64,000 bases of DNA from Deltaproteobacteria bacterium UBA1386 (GTDB taxonomy: Bacteria > Desulfobacterota > Syntrophorhabdia > Syntrophorhabdales > Syntrophorhabdaceae): NCBI GenBank assembly GCA_002305765.1, contig DBQU01000075.1, positions 4,558 to 68,557 of the forward strand, given 5' to 3'. Shown piece after piece: positions 1-7,812 of the stretch. The stretch's first letter is position 1. Each line of letters starts with the position of its first letter. The notes beneath the pieces are model-generated. The model made no database searches and was not told the DNA's origin. It was given only the letters and a program-made list of their open reading frames with translations. The translations under genes and the position numbers were made by a program.

Positions 1-679
1 TGAGGTTCCGGTCGGCAAAACCGCGCACCTGGACGATCTGGTCCTTGCCGACCCCACTCTGTTCGAGGATCCGCCTGGCCGCGTTTGCCCGGTCCGCGCT
101 CAGTTCCCAGTTGGTATAATCGGGGTGCACGTATGGTCGGGCGTCCGTGTAACCCTCGATCATGACCTTGTTCTTGAGGTGTCCCACCTCGACAGCGATG
201 AGCTTGAGGAGCTTTACCGTCTCCGGCTTCAGCTTCGCGCTGCCGACATCGAAGAACAGGCCGTTGGAATTCTCCAGCAGTTCGATGCGCAGACCTTCTT
301 TTGTCACCGCGATCTCTATCTTGTCCCTGAACTTGTCGAACTCAGGATTGGACCTGATCTCCGCCTCCAGCTTCTTTGCCTCGACCTTGAGCCTCTCGAT
401 CTCCGAAGAGACGTCCGTCGTGGGATTCGGTGCGGAACCCGTGGAACCCTGAAGAACGCTCCCTCCGCGGCCGCTCTCGAAGACTCCGGGGTCCTTGAAG
501 TAGGCCGAGACCGCCTGCTTGACCGCCTCGCTCTGTCCCACGATCCACAGAACGATGAAGAGTGCCATCATGGCGGTGACGAAGTCCGCGTAGGCAACCT
601 TCCACGCGCCCCCGTGGTGCCCGCCGTGCCCCCTCTTCTTCTTGACTATGATCCTTACGGGAGTCTGATGGTCATCCAT
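1..679 (-). CDS. motB: MotB, flagellar stator subunit (3' end outside window)
   Basis: MotB anchors the proton-driven stator to peptidoglycan. The ATG at 679 gives a basic cytoplasmic tail, then a single membrane segment at about residues 29-48 (AYADFVTAMMALFIVLW) that carries the proton-binding Asp at residue 32, the same position as in E. coli. The C-terminal half is an OmpA-type peptidoglycan-binding domain (GLFFDVGSAKLKP, then EGYTDARPY). The frame is open to base 1 with no stop, so only about 226 codons are present. It lies 2 nt downstream of motA, so the two are co-transcribed. Family assignment is firm; the C-terminus cannot be seen. Confidence 0.96.
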   Translation of the reverse strand, partial: MDDHQTPVRIIVKKKRGHGGHHGGAWKVAYADFVTAMMALFIVLWIVGQSEAVKQAVSAYFKDPGVFESGRGGSVLQGSTGSAPNPTTDVSSEIERLKVEAKKLEAEIRSNPEFDKFRDKIEIAVTKEGLRIELLENSNGLFFDVGSAKLKPETVKLLKLIAVEVGHLKNKVMIEGYTDARPYVHPDYTNWELSADRANAARRILEQSGVGKDQIVQVRGFADRNL

Positions 680-681
680 GG

Positions 682-1536
682 CTACTTGACCCCTTTTACG
701 AAGGACTCCATCTCCTGGAAGGTGGGCCGATAATCATTGGGGATCGACCTTCGGGCGAATTCCACGGAGACTATGGGGTTGAAACCCTTGGCAAGGGATA
801 TGATACCCGACTTGATAGCCTCAAAAACCTTTGATTCCTCTTCCGCCGCAAGGTCGAGGTTCGTGGCCATGGGCTGGATGAAGCCGTAGGAGAGGAAGAT
901 ACCCAGGAAGGTGCCGACTAGGGCGACCGCCACCTTGTGGCCGACCTCTTCCGCCGGTCCGCCGATGGCCTGCATGGTGATGACGATGCCGAGGACGGCG
1001 GCGACGATGCCGAGACCCGGCATGGAGTCACCTATCTTCTGAAGGATCATGCCCGGCTGCGCGCCTTCCTGGTGATGTGTGTCGATATCGAGATCCATGA
1101 GACTCTCGATGTCGTGGGGGGCGATCCCCCCGAGGACGATGAGCCTGAAGGTGTCGGTCATGAAGGAGATAATATGGTGATGCCGCGTGATGTTGGGGTA
1201 CTTGGTGAATATTTTGCTCTGATCGGGGTGCTCGATATGAGATTCCAGGGCAATGAGGCCGTCCTTGCGCGTCACCTGGAAGATCTCGTACATGAGCCGG
1301 AGGAGGTCGAGATAGAGCTCGCGGTTAATGGCCCCTCCTTTGAGGGAGGCCATTACCTTGGCAACGATCTTCATGAGGAGTTTCTTGGGGGCCGATATCA
1401 CCATCGCCCCAACGGCCGCCCCGCCTATGATGAGGAACTCGACGGGCTGCACGATGAGCTTCAAGGGGCCGCCCTCCAGAACGAAACCCCCGAATACCGC
1501 ACCCAGAACTACAATCGCACCGATAATGACAAACAT
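682..1536 (-). CDS. motA: MotA, flagellar stator channel subunit
   Basis: MotA forms the ion channel of the flagellar motor with MotB and presses on FliG. The 284-residue product has four hydrophobic stretches (about residues 1-22, 29-50, 172-195, 203-225). The two conserved prolines lie in SMPGLGIVAAVLG and in LSYGFIQPMA. Length matches the family. The ATG at 1536 is preceded by a GGAAG Shine-Dalgarno element. A candidate sigma-28 promoter lies 113 nt upstream, which fits the late flagellar class to which stator genes usually belong. Confidence 0.97.
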   Translation of the reverse strand: MFVIIGAIVVLGAVFGGFVLEGGPLKLIVQPVEFLIIGGAAVGAMVISAPKKLLMKIVAKVMASLKGGAINRELYLDLLRLMYEIFQVTRKDGLIALESHIEHPDQSKIFTKYPNITRHHHIISFMTDTFRLIVLGGIAPHDIESLMDLDIDTHHQEGAQPGMILQKIGDSMPGLGIVAAVLGIVITMQAIGGPAEEVGHKVAVALVGTFLGIFLSYGFIQPMATNLDLAAEEESKVFEAIKSGIISLAKGFNPIVSVEFARRSIPNDYRPTFQEMESFVKGVK

Positions 1537-1559
1537 TGTGTCTTCCGTGCCCTCAAAAG

Positions 1560-1577
1560 CCCCGCTCTCTCGCGGGG
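1560..1577 (-). promoter_or_regulatory. GC hairpin in the motA leader
   Basis: CCCCGC and GCGGGG face each other across a 6-nt loop. On the minus strand the hairpin is followed by CTTTTG, so it resembles a weak intrinsic terminator or a leader structure between the candidate promoter and motA. The U run is short, so a terminator function is doubtful. Confidence 0.3.
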
Positions 1578-1648
1578 TGTACAGGGTCCATCACCCTTTA
1601 CGGACCAGTATGCTGATGTCATGCTGTCCATCGGTCCGGGTATAAAGG

Positions 1649-1675
1649 TTATCGGAAGAGGGAAGAAAAGATTAA
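1649..1675 (-). promoter_or_regulatory. Candidate sigma-28 (FliA) promoter of motAB
   Basis: Read on the minus strand the site is TTAATCTT, 11 nt, TCCGATAA. Against the enterobacterial FliA consensus (TAAAGTTT-N11-GCCGATAA) it scores 5/8 and 7/8 with exact spacing. fliA itself is encoded at 31988-32731. Confidence 0.5.
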
Positions 1676-1681
1676 GATACG

Positions 1682-1820
1682 GTTTTACGTTTTAGGTTTT
1701 AAGTTTTAAGTGAAAGACCAGGGTAGGCAGAATAGCGGGATGCGCCTGTATTTCAAGGGAATAGAGCCGGTTTTTTTCTGTTTTCAACCTAAATCTTAAA
1801 ACCTAAAACTTGAAACCGTC
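1682..1820. repeat. Inverted arrays of a TTTTAAG-type heptamer
   Basis: The left arm (about 1684-1715) is a run of 7-nt words (TTTTACG, TTTTAGG, TTTTAAG, TTTTAAG). The right arm (about 1787-1818) holds the reverse-complement words (ACCTAAA, TCTTAAA, ACCTAAA, ACTTGAA). A spacer of about 70 nt separates them. The element fills the gap between motA and the end of pyrC. A close relative lies at 22827-22954, sharing the right end CTTAAAACCTAAAACTT and then CCGTCTC. Confidence 0.75.
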
Positions 1821-1821
1821 T

Positions 1822-3099
1822 CTAGAGTTCGTTGTAGACGATCTTTCCGTCGACCATGGTGAAGAGGTTCCTGCCGCGCAGCGTCATGCCGTGGAAGGGG
1901 GTGTTCTTTCCCTTCGAGGCGAAGGACTTTCTGTCGACCGTCCATTCCATATCGGGGTCGAAGACGATGATATCGGCCGGGGCTCCTTCGCTTATGACGC
2001 CGGCCTCGAGGCCCAGCAATTTCGCCGGATTGGCGGTCATCTTCATGAGAAGGCCCTTCAGGTCGAGGATGTCCTCCCGGACGAGGCCCAGCGACAGCGC
2101 AAGGGCCGTCTCGAAGCCCGAGATACCGAAGGTCGCCAGGTCGAACTCGACATCCTTGGAGGTGAATTCGTGAGGCGCGTGGTCGGTGGCGATGATATCG
2201 ATGGTCCCCTTGCGGAGCCCTTCCTTGATGGCATTGACGTCGTCCTGAGACCTCAAGGGAGGATTCACCTTCGTGTTCGTGTCATAGGTGAGGGTTGCCT
2301 CATCGGTGAGCGTGAAATAGTGGGGACAGGTGTCGCAGGTGATCTTCCTGAACGTCCGTTTCGCGCGCTCGATGATCTCCACGCTGCCGGCAGTCGAAAT
2401 GTGGGTAAGGTGGAGGGGCGCGTCGACGTATCGCGCTACCGCGATGTCCCTGCCCGCAATGAGTTCCTCGGCGATGGCGGGGATCCCGTCGAGCCCCGAA
2501 AGAAGCGAGGCCCGTCCCTCATGAACGCAACCCCCGGAGAGGGTCTCGTCCTCGCAGTGCGATATCACGGGCAGCTTGAATATCTTCGCGTACTCCAGGG
2601 CCTTGCGCAGGAGCCCGGCTGCGCGCACGGACCTCCCATCGTCGGAGATCGCCACGATGCCGGCTTCGAACATCTCGCCGATCTCGGACAGTTCCTCGCT
2701 CCTTAGCCCCCTGGTGACCGCGCCGCAGGGAAGGACCTTGCAGACACCCTCCGCCCGGGCTTTGTCGACGATGAATTCGGTGACGCTCCGCGAGTCATTC
2801 ACGGGATTGGTGTTCGCCATGCAGACCACGGTCGTGAACCCGCCGCGGGTCGCCGCGGTCGTTCCAGTCCGTATGGTCTCCTTGTACTCGAAACCGGGCT
2901 CACGCAGATGGCAGTGGACATCGATAAGGCCCGGCGCCACGATGCGCTTCGATGCGTCGATGATCCTCGTGTCGTCATCGACCTTGCGGATGCTCTTCGA
3001 AACCTCCTTGACGACCGGTCCGTCGACAAGGACATCGTATCTGCCGTCGATGGAGTTCTTCGGATCGACAAGGCGCCCTCCCCGTATCAGGGTCTTCAC
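1822..3099 (-). CDS. pyrC: Dihydroorotase (class I)
   Basis: Dihydroorotase is the zinc amidohydrolase that cyclises carbamoyl aspartate to dihydroorotate in de novo pyrimidine synthesis. The 425-residue length is typical of the class I enzyme. The metal motif HxH is in IDVHCHLREPG at about residue 60. HCEDE, the LTHIST His and ATDHAPH supply the remaining metal and catalytic residues in order. The start overlaps the pyrB stop by 4 nt (ATGA), so it is translationally coupled as the last gene of the pyr operon. Confidence 0.97.
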   Translation of the reverse strand: MKTLIRGGRLVDPKNSIDGRYDVLVDGPVVKEVSKSIRKVDDDTRIIDASKRIVAPGLIDVHCHLREPGFEYKETIRTGTTAATRGGFTTVVCMANTNPVNDSRSVTEFIVDKARAEGVCKVLPCGAVTRGLRSEELSEIGEMFEAGIVAISDDGRSVRAAGLLRKALEYAKIFKLPVISHCEDETLSGGCVHEGRASLLSGLDGIPAIAEELIAGRDIAVARYVDAPLHLTHISTAGSVEIIERAKRTFRKITCDTCPHYFTLTDEATLTYDTNTKVNPPLRSQDDVNAIKEGLRKGTIDIIATDHAPHEFTSKDVEFDLATFGISGFETALALSLGLVREDILDLKGLLMKMTANPAKLLGLEAGVISEGAPADIIVFDPDMEWTVDRKSFASKGKNTPFHGMTLRGRNLFTMVDGKIVYNEL

Positions 3100-4019
3100 G
3101 CTTCACCTCCGATGAGGAGATAAAGGACGGCCATCCGCACGGCCACACCGTTCTCCACCTGATCCAGGATCACCGAGGAGGGGCCGTCGGCCACCTCGTC
3201 GGAGATCTCGATGCCCCGGTTCATCGGGCCGGGATGCATGATGATCACGTCATCCGCGGCGCTCTCGACGTGCTCTCTTCCAAGGCCGTAGAGGGTGGAG
3301 TATTCCTTTGTCGAAGGTATGTACGTCGTCCCGCCCCTCTCTTTCTGGATCCTCAGCATCATGATGACGTCGGCTTTCCTGACGGCGCGCTTGAGATCGT
3401 ACTCGACCTTGACCCCCAGGGTTTCGATGTGGGGAGGTATCATCGTGGGCGGTCCGCAGCAGATGACGTCGTTCCCGAAACTCTTGAGGGAGAATATGTT
3501 CGACCGGGCGACCCTGCTGTGGGCTATGTCCCCGACGATGACCACCTTGAGGCCGTCGATACGCCCTTTCTTGTCGCGCATCGTGAAAAGGTCGAGGAGG
3601 GCCTGTGTAGGGTGTTCGTGGGCCCCATCCCCTCCGTTTATGATGGAAGAGTCGAGGATGCCCGCCAGCATGTGGGGCGCACCCGGCATGCCGTGGCGGA
3701 TGACGATGGCGTCGGGGCGCATGGATTCCAGGTTCCTGGCGGTGTCTTTGAGGCTTTCGCCTTTCGTCGAACTGCTGGTGCTGGAGGATATGTTTATTGT
3801 GTCGGCGCTTAAGCGCTTCGCGGCTATTTCGAAGGATGTGCGCGTCCGGGTGCTGGGCTCGTAGAAGAGGGTGATGACCGTCTTGCCCCGGAGCGTGGGG
3901 ACCTTTTTGATCTCTCTTTTAGAAATGTCCTTGAAGGATTCGGCCGTGTCGAGAATAAAAAGCATCTCCTCCTTAGAGAGGTCGCGAATGCCGAGGAGGT
4001 CTTTTCTCTTCCAGTTCAT
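3096..4019 (-). CDS. pyrB: Aspartate carbamoyltransferase catalytic chain
   Basis: This enzyme condenses carbamoyl phosphate with aspartate, the committed step of pyrimidine synthesis. The 307-residue product carries the carbamoyl-phosphate loop STRTRTSFE at about residue 55, HPTQALLDLFT at about 136-146, and the aspartate-binding HPGPMNRG region near the C-terminus. No regulatory chain (pyrI) is adjacent. Control by PyrR from the preceding gene is likely. Its ATG shares one base with the pyrR stop (TGATG). Confidence 0.97.
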   Translation of the reverse strand: MNWKRKDLLGIRDLSKEEMLFILDTAESFKDISKREIKKVPTLRGKTVITLFYEPSTRTRTSFEIAAKRLSADTINISSSTSSSTKGESLKDTARNLESMRPDAIVIRHGMPGAPHMLAGILDSSIINGGDGAHEHPTQALLDLFTMRDKKGRIDGLKVVIVGDIAHSRVARSNIFSLKSFGNDVICCGPPTMIPPHIETLGVKVEYDLKRAVRKADVIMMLRIQKERGGTTYIPSTKEYSTLYGLGREHVESAADDVIIMHPGPMNRGIEISDEVADGPSSVILDQVENGVAVRMAVLYLLIGGEA

Positions 4020-4549
4020 CAGGCTTTTACGATCACCACTTCATCCTTGCCGTCTATTTCGCTCATCCGGACGAGGACCTCTTCGTTCTCATTCACGGGA
4101 CAGACAATTCCCGCATAATCGGGGTGAATGGGTAATTCCCTCTCACCCCGGTCCACGAGAACGGCAAGCTGTATCCTCTTCGGCCGTCCCAGGTCCATGA
4201 TGGCGTCTATGGCGGCCCGCGTCGTCCGGCCCGTGTGCAGGACGTCGTCGACGAGCACAACGGTCATGTTGTTGACATCGAAGGATATCTCGGTCTTCTT
4301 GACCTCGGGCCACCTGAGCTTCGAGATGTCGTCGCGATACATGGTGATGTCAAGGGCGCCGATCGGCAGTGTGATGCCTTCCACGTCCGTGACCTTCGCG
4401 TGGACGCGCTGGGACAGATAGACGCCCCTCGTCCTGATCCCGATGAGACACAGCTCCGTGCATCCCGCGTTCTTCTCCAGGATCTCGTGGGTGATCCGGG
4501 TGACCGTCCTCCCGATCGCCTTCTTGTCCAGAATGACCCTTTTTTTCAT
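4019..4549 (-). CDS. pyrR: PyrR, pyrimidine operon regulator / uracil phosphoribosyltransferase
   Basis: PyrR is an RNA-binding attenuation protein in Gram-positives with weak UPRTase activity. The 176-residue product contains the PRPP-binding motif VVLVDDVLHTGRTTRAA (about residues 96-112) and is of normal length. It precedes pyrB and pyrC in one operon. No PyrR-binding leader or terminator is visible upstream, because the ferredoxin gene ends immediately before its ATG. How it regulates here is therefore unclear. Confidence 0.95.
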   Translation of the reverse strand: MKKRVILDKKAIGRTVTRITHEILEKNAGCTELCLIGIRTRGVYLSQRVHAKVTDVEGITLPIGALDITMYRDDISKLRWPEVKKTEISFDVNNMTVVLVDDVLHTGRTTRAAIDAIMDLGRPKRIQLAVLVDRGERELPIHPDYAGIVCPVNENEEVLVRMSEIDGKDEVVIVKA

Positions 4550-4729
4550 TTAATCGTCAAAGTAGATGGCTTCTTGCCTGCAATTCTCGACGCAGGCCCC
4601 GCACTCGACGCAATCTTCCGGTGTCTCGACCACGACGGTACCGTCCTTTTCGGTGAATACCTCGTATGGGCATATGGACACACATTCCCTGCAATCGATG
4701 CAGGACGCCCGGGAAATATAAGGTCGCAC
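4550..4729 (-). CDS. Small 2[4Fe-4S] ferredoxin, first gene of the pyr operon
   Basis: This is a 59-residue protein with two bacterial ferredoxin motifs: CIDCRECVSICP at residues 10-21 and CVECGACVENC at 40-50. A stop codon 7 nt upstream in frame forces a late start, and GTG at 4729 is the only reasonable one. No Shine-Dalgarno element precedes it. The stop codon abuts the pyrR ATG with no gap, so it belongs to the pyr operon. It may carry electrons for a dihydroorotate or other oxidoreductase encoded elsewhere; no pyrD or pyrK is in the window. The function in this operon is inference. Confidence 0.85.
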   Translation of the reverse strand: MRPYISRASCIDCRECVSICPYEVFTEKDGTVVVETPEDCVECGACVENCRQEAIYFDD

Positions 4730-4740
4730 GGTACTTTAGT

Positions 4741-4769
4741 ACTATAGAAAGTTTTGGAGGAAAAAGCAA
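4741..4769 (-). promoter_or_regulatory. Candidate sigma-70 promoter of the ferredoxin-pyr operon
   Basis: On the minus strand: TTGCTT, 17 nt, TATAGT. The predicted start of transcription (near 4734) lies only about 5 nt before the GTG of the ferredoxin, so the transcript would have almost no leader. Confidence 0.4.
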
Positions 4770-4789
4770 CAAGAAGACAGGGGGTGAAG

Positions 4790-4931
4790 AAGGTTCAAGG
4801 TTTCAGGTGAAAGACAGTTCCGGGTTCCGGGTTGCGAGTTAAAAGCCGGAGAGGGACAGTCTCCTTATGAGTCCTACGCGTCCTATAGGTCCCATATGTC
4901 CCATAAATTCCTATAGGTCCTATCCGTCCTC
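4790..4931. repeat. Heptamer and nonamer word arrays between the pyr and bactofilin operons
   Basis: Three short arrays follow each other. About 4790-4812 has AAGGTTC-like 7-nt words. About 4816-4843 has GTTCCGG-like 7-nt words. About 4869-4930 has 9-nt words of the form TATAGGTCC. The last array resembles one at 18706-18745. A further imperfect inverted repeat (CCGAGAGCCGG with CCGGCTTTCGG, about 4963-5006) fills the gap to 5035. No gene is seen between 4730 and 5034. Confidence 0.65.
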
Positions 4932-5034
4932 GCGGTGATCCTGTCCCCTTTTGGATATCGCCGAGAGCCGGTAGAGGGGCCGTCCTCGTGCCGGCTTTCG
5001 GCTTTTAAGAGAGTTTTCCTGGAGTTGATCGTTT

Positions 5035-5514
5035 TTAGGATTCGTATTCCTCGTTCTCCTCGCCATATGAGGATTCGCTGCTTTCCTCCGCCGCCGCAGG
5101 TTCCGGTTCCGCGTACGCCGTGGTCTCCACGGAAGGTTCCGGGACGAAGGTCTGCTGTCTTCTCTCCATCACGCAGGAGCCGTTGAAGACCGCCCCGTTC
5201 TCGATCATGACGAAGGGCGAATTGAGATCGCCGTTGTGTGTCGCCGTGTTCTTGAGAACGATCTGCTCGCCGGCGGCAACATTTCCCGTGATGGATCCAT
5301 GAGAAATGAGCGTTTTAGTATTGATGCTCGCCGTCACCCTGGCGGTCGGTCCTACGACAAGCAATCCTTCCGAGAAGATCTCACCCTCGAATACGCCTTT
5401 GAGCATGACAGAGCTCTTGAACCTGATTGTACCTTTTATCTCCAGATCTTCTGCGACTACGGTCGTGATCTGACCTTCCTGTATCTCCCTTATTTCGGGA
5501 ACATCTGCTGCCAT
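5035..5514 (-). CDS. Bactofilin (third gene of set)
   Basis: Bactofilins are polymer-forming cytoskeletal proteins with a right-handed beta-helix. The 159-residue product has a helix core of about residues 15-120, with repeated hydrophobic-glycine rungs such as IKGTIRFKSSVMLKGVFEGE and GNVAAGEQIVLKNTATHNGD. An acidic tail rich in Pro, Ala and Glu follows. The core is almost a duplicate of its neighbour at 5543-5917. It starts 28 nt after that gene and has a GGGGG ribosome site. It probably shares the neighbour's sigma-54 transcript. Confidence 0.93.
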   Translation of the reverse strand: MAADVPEIREIQEGQITTVVAEDLEIKGTIRFKSSVMLKGVFEGEIFSEGLLVVGPTARVTASINTKTLISHGSITGNVAAGEQIVLKNTATHNGDLNSPFVMIENGAVFNGSCVMERRQQTFVPEPSVETTAYAEPEPAAAEESSESSYGEENEEYES

Positions 5515-5542
5515 ACCGTACCCCCTTTGAATGAGTTTGTCC

Positions 5543-5917
5543 TTACCTGACCGTGATGTCCTTTGCCCTCATGGCGCATGAACCATTGAATATGGAGCCG
5601 TTCTCTATGATGATATTGGGTGTCGAGATATCGCCGTTGTGGATCGAGGTGCTCTTCAGAGTTACCTGCTCGTTGGCTATCACGTTTCCCGTGATCTCCC
5701 CGTGGGAGACAAGGGTCTGGGTCGTGATGCTCGCGTTCACGCGCGCGGTGGGTCCGACGACAAGGAGGCCTTCAGAATATATCTCGCCTTCGAACACACC
5801 TTTCAGCATGACCGATGTCTTGAAGCGTATGGTGCCCTTGATCTCGAGATCGTCGGCAACTATGGTTGTTATGTCCTTTTCATCGAATTCTGTTGCTGCC
5901 TTCTTTTCGCCTATCAT
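5543..5917 (-). CDS. Bactofilin (second gene of set), sigma-54 controlled
   Basis: This 124-residue bactofilin consists essentially of the beta-helix core. LVVGPTARVNASITTQTL and GEITGNVIANEQVTLKST are typical rungs, and the tail is short. An AAGGAG ribosome site precedes the ATG. A sigma-54 promoter lies about 70 nt upstream, which ties this cytoskeletal gene to the flagellar-type regulators encoded nearby. Together with the two adjacent bactofilins and the M23 peptidase it probably organises a localised envelope structure. That role is inferred from the family. Confidence 0.93.
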   Translation of the reverse strand: MIGEKKAATEFDEKDITTIVADDLEIKGTIRFKTSVMLKGVFEGEIYSEGLLVVGPTARVNASITTQTLVSHGEITGNVIANEQVTLKSTSIHNGDISTPNIIIENGSIFNGSCAMRAKDITVR

Positions 5918-5988
5918 GGTAAACTCTCCTTTTTTATTTGGTTATATTCAGTTAATGCCTGACCTTTCATATCCGCACATCAGCATCT

Positions 5989-6005
5989 ATGCAAGAACCT
6001 TACCA
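5989..6005 (-). promoter_or_regulatory. Sigma-54 promoter of the bactofilin pair
   Basis: The minus strand reads TGGTAAGGTTCTTGCAT, with GG and GC separated by exactly 10 nt and a full TTGCA -12 box. The transcript would have a leader of about 60 nt before 5917. The rest of the gap up to 6244 is purine-rich with no coding signal. Confidence 0.7.
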
Positions 6006-6244
6006 CAACAAAGAGGTCGCCTGAATTTTTAATTTATAGCATAACAGAATGTTCGTTACAATGCGGAAAGCAAAGAGGAAGGGGAGAGAGAAGATGATCG
6101 GGGAACCGGGAAAAAGAAGGGTTCGGAAGGCGGGACTGAGAACGGCGGAAGGAAATGGAGGTGCCCGGCCCTGTGCCCTGACCTCTGTTCTCTTTCTTGA
6201 CGGTCCCTGATCCCTTTCTCTGTTGTCTTTTTTGACAGTAAGTG

Positions 6245-6694
6245 TCAGAAGAAGGAGAAGATCCTCTTGAGCGTTTTCTTTTCTTCGGAGGGTTCGTCTT
6301 CCGGGGAGGGTTCGTCCGGTTCCCCGGCTGTTTCTTCCTGTTTCTCGACCTTGCGGGGTCTCTCCATGAAGGAGGTCCCCGAGAAGAAGGCGCCTTCGGT
6401 GATGATGAGCTTCGCGGTGCGTATGTTGCCCTCAACCGCGCCGTCGGGGTTTATCTCCACCAGTTCCTCTGCCTGGAGATCTCCTTCGACGGTGCCGTCG
6501 ATGACTATCTCCCGTGCCGACATGTCGCCCTTCACTGACCCCGATCTGCCCAGGATCAGGTAGTCGGCCTGAATGCTGCCTTCAAGCGCGCCGTCAACCC
6601 TCACGACGCCCCTGGATATTATCTCGCCCCGAATGATGGAGTCCTGACCTATCAGGGTCTCCAGGGACCCTGCTTCATGCTTCCTGTTCGCCAT
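6245..6694 (-). CDS. Bactofilin, linked to M23 peptidase
   Basis: This 149-residue bactofilin has a core at about residues 10-112 (SIIRGEIISRGVVRVDGALEG through AVEGNIRTAKLIITEGAFF). A Glu/Pro-rich linker and a hydrophobic-basic end (KKTLKRIFSFF) follow. Its sequence differs from the other two bactofilins. It starts 2 nt after the M23 peptidase stop, the conserved bactofilin-LytM pairing seen in many proteobacteria, where the filament positions the peptidase. The translational coupling supports joint function. Confidence 0.94.
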   Translation of the reverse strand: MANRKHEAGSLETLIGQDSIIRGEIISRGVVRVDGALEGSIQADYLILGRSGSVKGDMSAREIVIDGTVEGDLQAEELVEINPDGAVEGNIRTAKLIITEGAFFSGTSFMERPRKVEKQEETAGEPDEPSPEDEPSEEKKTLKRIFSFF

Positions 6695-6696
6695 TG

Positions 6697-7527
6697 TTAT
6701 CCGTCCTTCAGATATTGACCAGGGTCGACAGGCTTACCGTTCCTCCACACCTCGTAGTGGAGATGTGGGCCTGTTGACATGCCCGTCGAACCGGAGGTTG
6801 CGATCTCCTGTCCTTTCTTGACCTTCTGACCGACATTCACGAGGTTTTCCTTGTTGTGCGCGTAGGCGGTGGAGAATCCATGGCCATGTTCGATGACGAT
6901 GATGTGGCCGTTGCCTCCCGACCATCCTGAGTAAGTGACGATGCCGTCTGCGGTGACCTTGACGGGTGTCCCGCGGGGCGCGCGGATATCAAGCCCCGAA
7001 TGGTGTGACCGTACCCCTGTGACGGGATGGTGACGCATTCCGAAACCGGAGCTGATCTGCCCCTGAATGGGCCATCCCCGGGGAGTCGCGAGATATATGT
7101 TCTTCTGTTCGGTGATGTATTTCTTGATCTCCGCCACCGACTCTATGGTCTCCATCATTTCCTTCTTGATGGCCTCGATGTCTATCGACCCGGAATCGCT
7201 GAATTCGGCGGACTTGAGGATGCTGTTCTTGGATTTGAGTTCCACAAGCCGCGAAAGTTCGTTGTTGGTCTCCTTGAGCGAGGTGATGTTCTGCTTGAGA
7301 GCGTTGAACTCCCTGGTAAAATAGGAGAGCCTCGTCTTCATGACATAATATTCCGCTGTCTTGACCCCGGCGATCGTGATGTACACGGCCCCGATGACAG
7401 CGAGGACCATGCAGGCCATGAGGCCGGCCACGGGCAGCCTTAGCTTCAGGGGCCGGGATTTGGAGTGGGGGACGACCAGAATGGTAACGGACGTCATCCA
7501 TCTTTTTTTCAGACGCTTCAGTTTCAT
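6697..7527 (-). CDS. Membrane-anchored M23 (LytM) peptidoglycan endopeptidase
   Basis: The 276-residue protein has a basic N-terminus and one membrane segment at about residues 31-54. A coiled-coil stretch follows at about 70-145. The LytM domain spans about 150-276. Zinc ligands are visible: H176 and D180 in HHSGLDIRAP, and H257 in GPHLHYEV, with the catalytic His of TAYAHN at 224. It should cut peptide crosslinks in the periplasm. It is the first gene of the operon with the bactofilin that follows, a pairing known to control cell shape or local wall remodelling. Confidence 0.95.
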   Translation of the reverse strand: MKLKRLKKRWMTSVTILVVPHSKSRPLKLRLPVAGLMACMVLAVIGAVYITIAGVKTAEYYVMKTRLSYFTREFNALKQNITSLKETNNELSRLVELKSKNSILKSAEFSDSGSIDIEAIKKEMMETIESVAEIKKYITEQKNIYLATPRGWPIQGQISSGFGMRHHPVTGVRSHHSGLDIRAPRGTPVKVTADGIVTYSGWSGGNGHIIVIEHGHGFSTAYAHNKENLVNVGQKVKKGQEIATSGSTGMSTGPHLHYEVWRNGKPVDPGQYLKDG

Positions 7528-7552
7528 ACGTGATGTTCCTGAACTTGCAAAC

Positions 7553-7580
7553 CTTATACCGTAATCGGCAAACCTGTCAA
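7553..7580 (-). promoter_or_regulatory. Sigma-70 promoter of the M23-bactofilin operon
   Basis: The minus strand has a perfect TTGACA (7575-7580), a 16-nt spacer and TATAAG (7553-7558). This predicts a leader of about 20 nt that contains an AGGA ribosome site. A GCCGATTA string inside the spacer looks FliA-like, but its -35 match is poor. The remainder of the divergent gap to 7812 shows no further clear signal. Confidence 0.6.
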
Positions 7581-7812
7581 GTCCTTAACTTGGGGGGCAA
7601 CTTTTCGCCGATATCAGGCATCTTCCGGACCGTCGAAGAGGGGGATGGCTTCATGAGCGCATCATCAGGATTGTCGCAGGTACTTGTTTGGCAGAAGGTC
7701 CGTTTCATCGGGAGGGGGCTATTTTTTTCTTACTTTATCCCAAAAAATTGGCTATATATATTGGTATGTTCACACCGGTACCATTAATGACCTGTGCAAC
7801 GAGATGTGCGTG

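Noticed and set aside
4730..5034. PyrR-binding attenuator upstream of the pyr operon
   Set aside because: No terminator with a U run or PyrR-type loop is visible on the minus strand between promoter and first gene.
7684..7756. Sigma-54 site before the small exported protein
   Set aside because: TTGGCAGAAGGTCCGTTTC lacks the GC at -12, and TTGGCTATATATATTGG has the wrong spacing.
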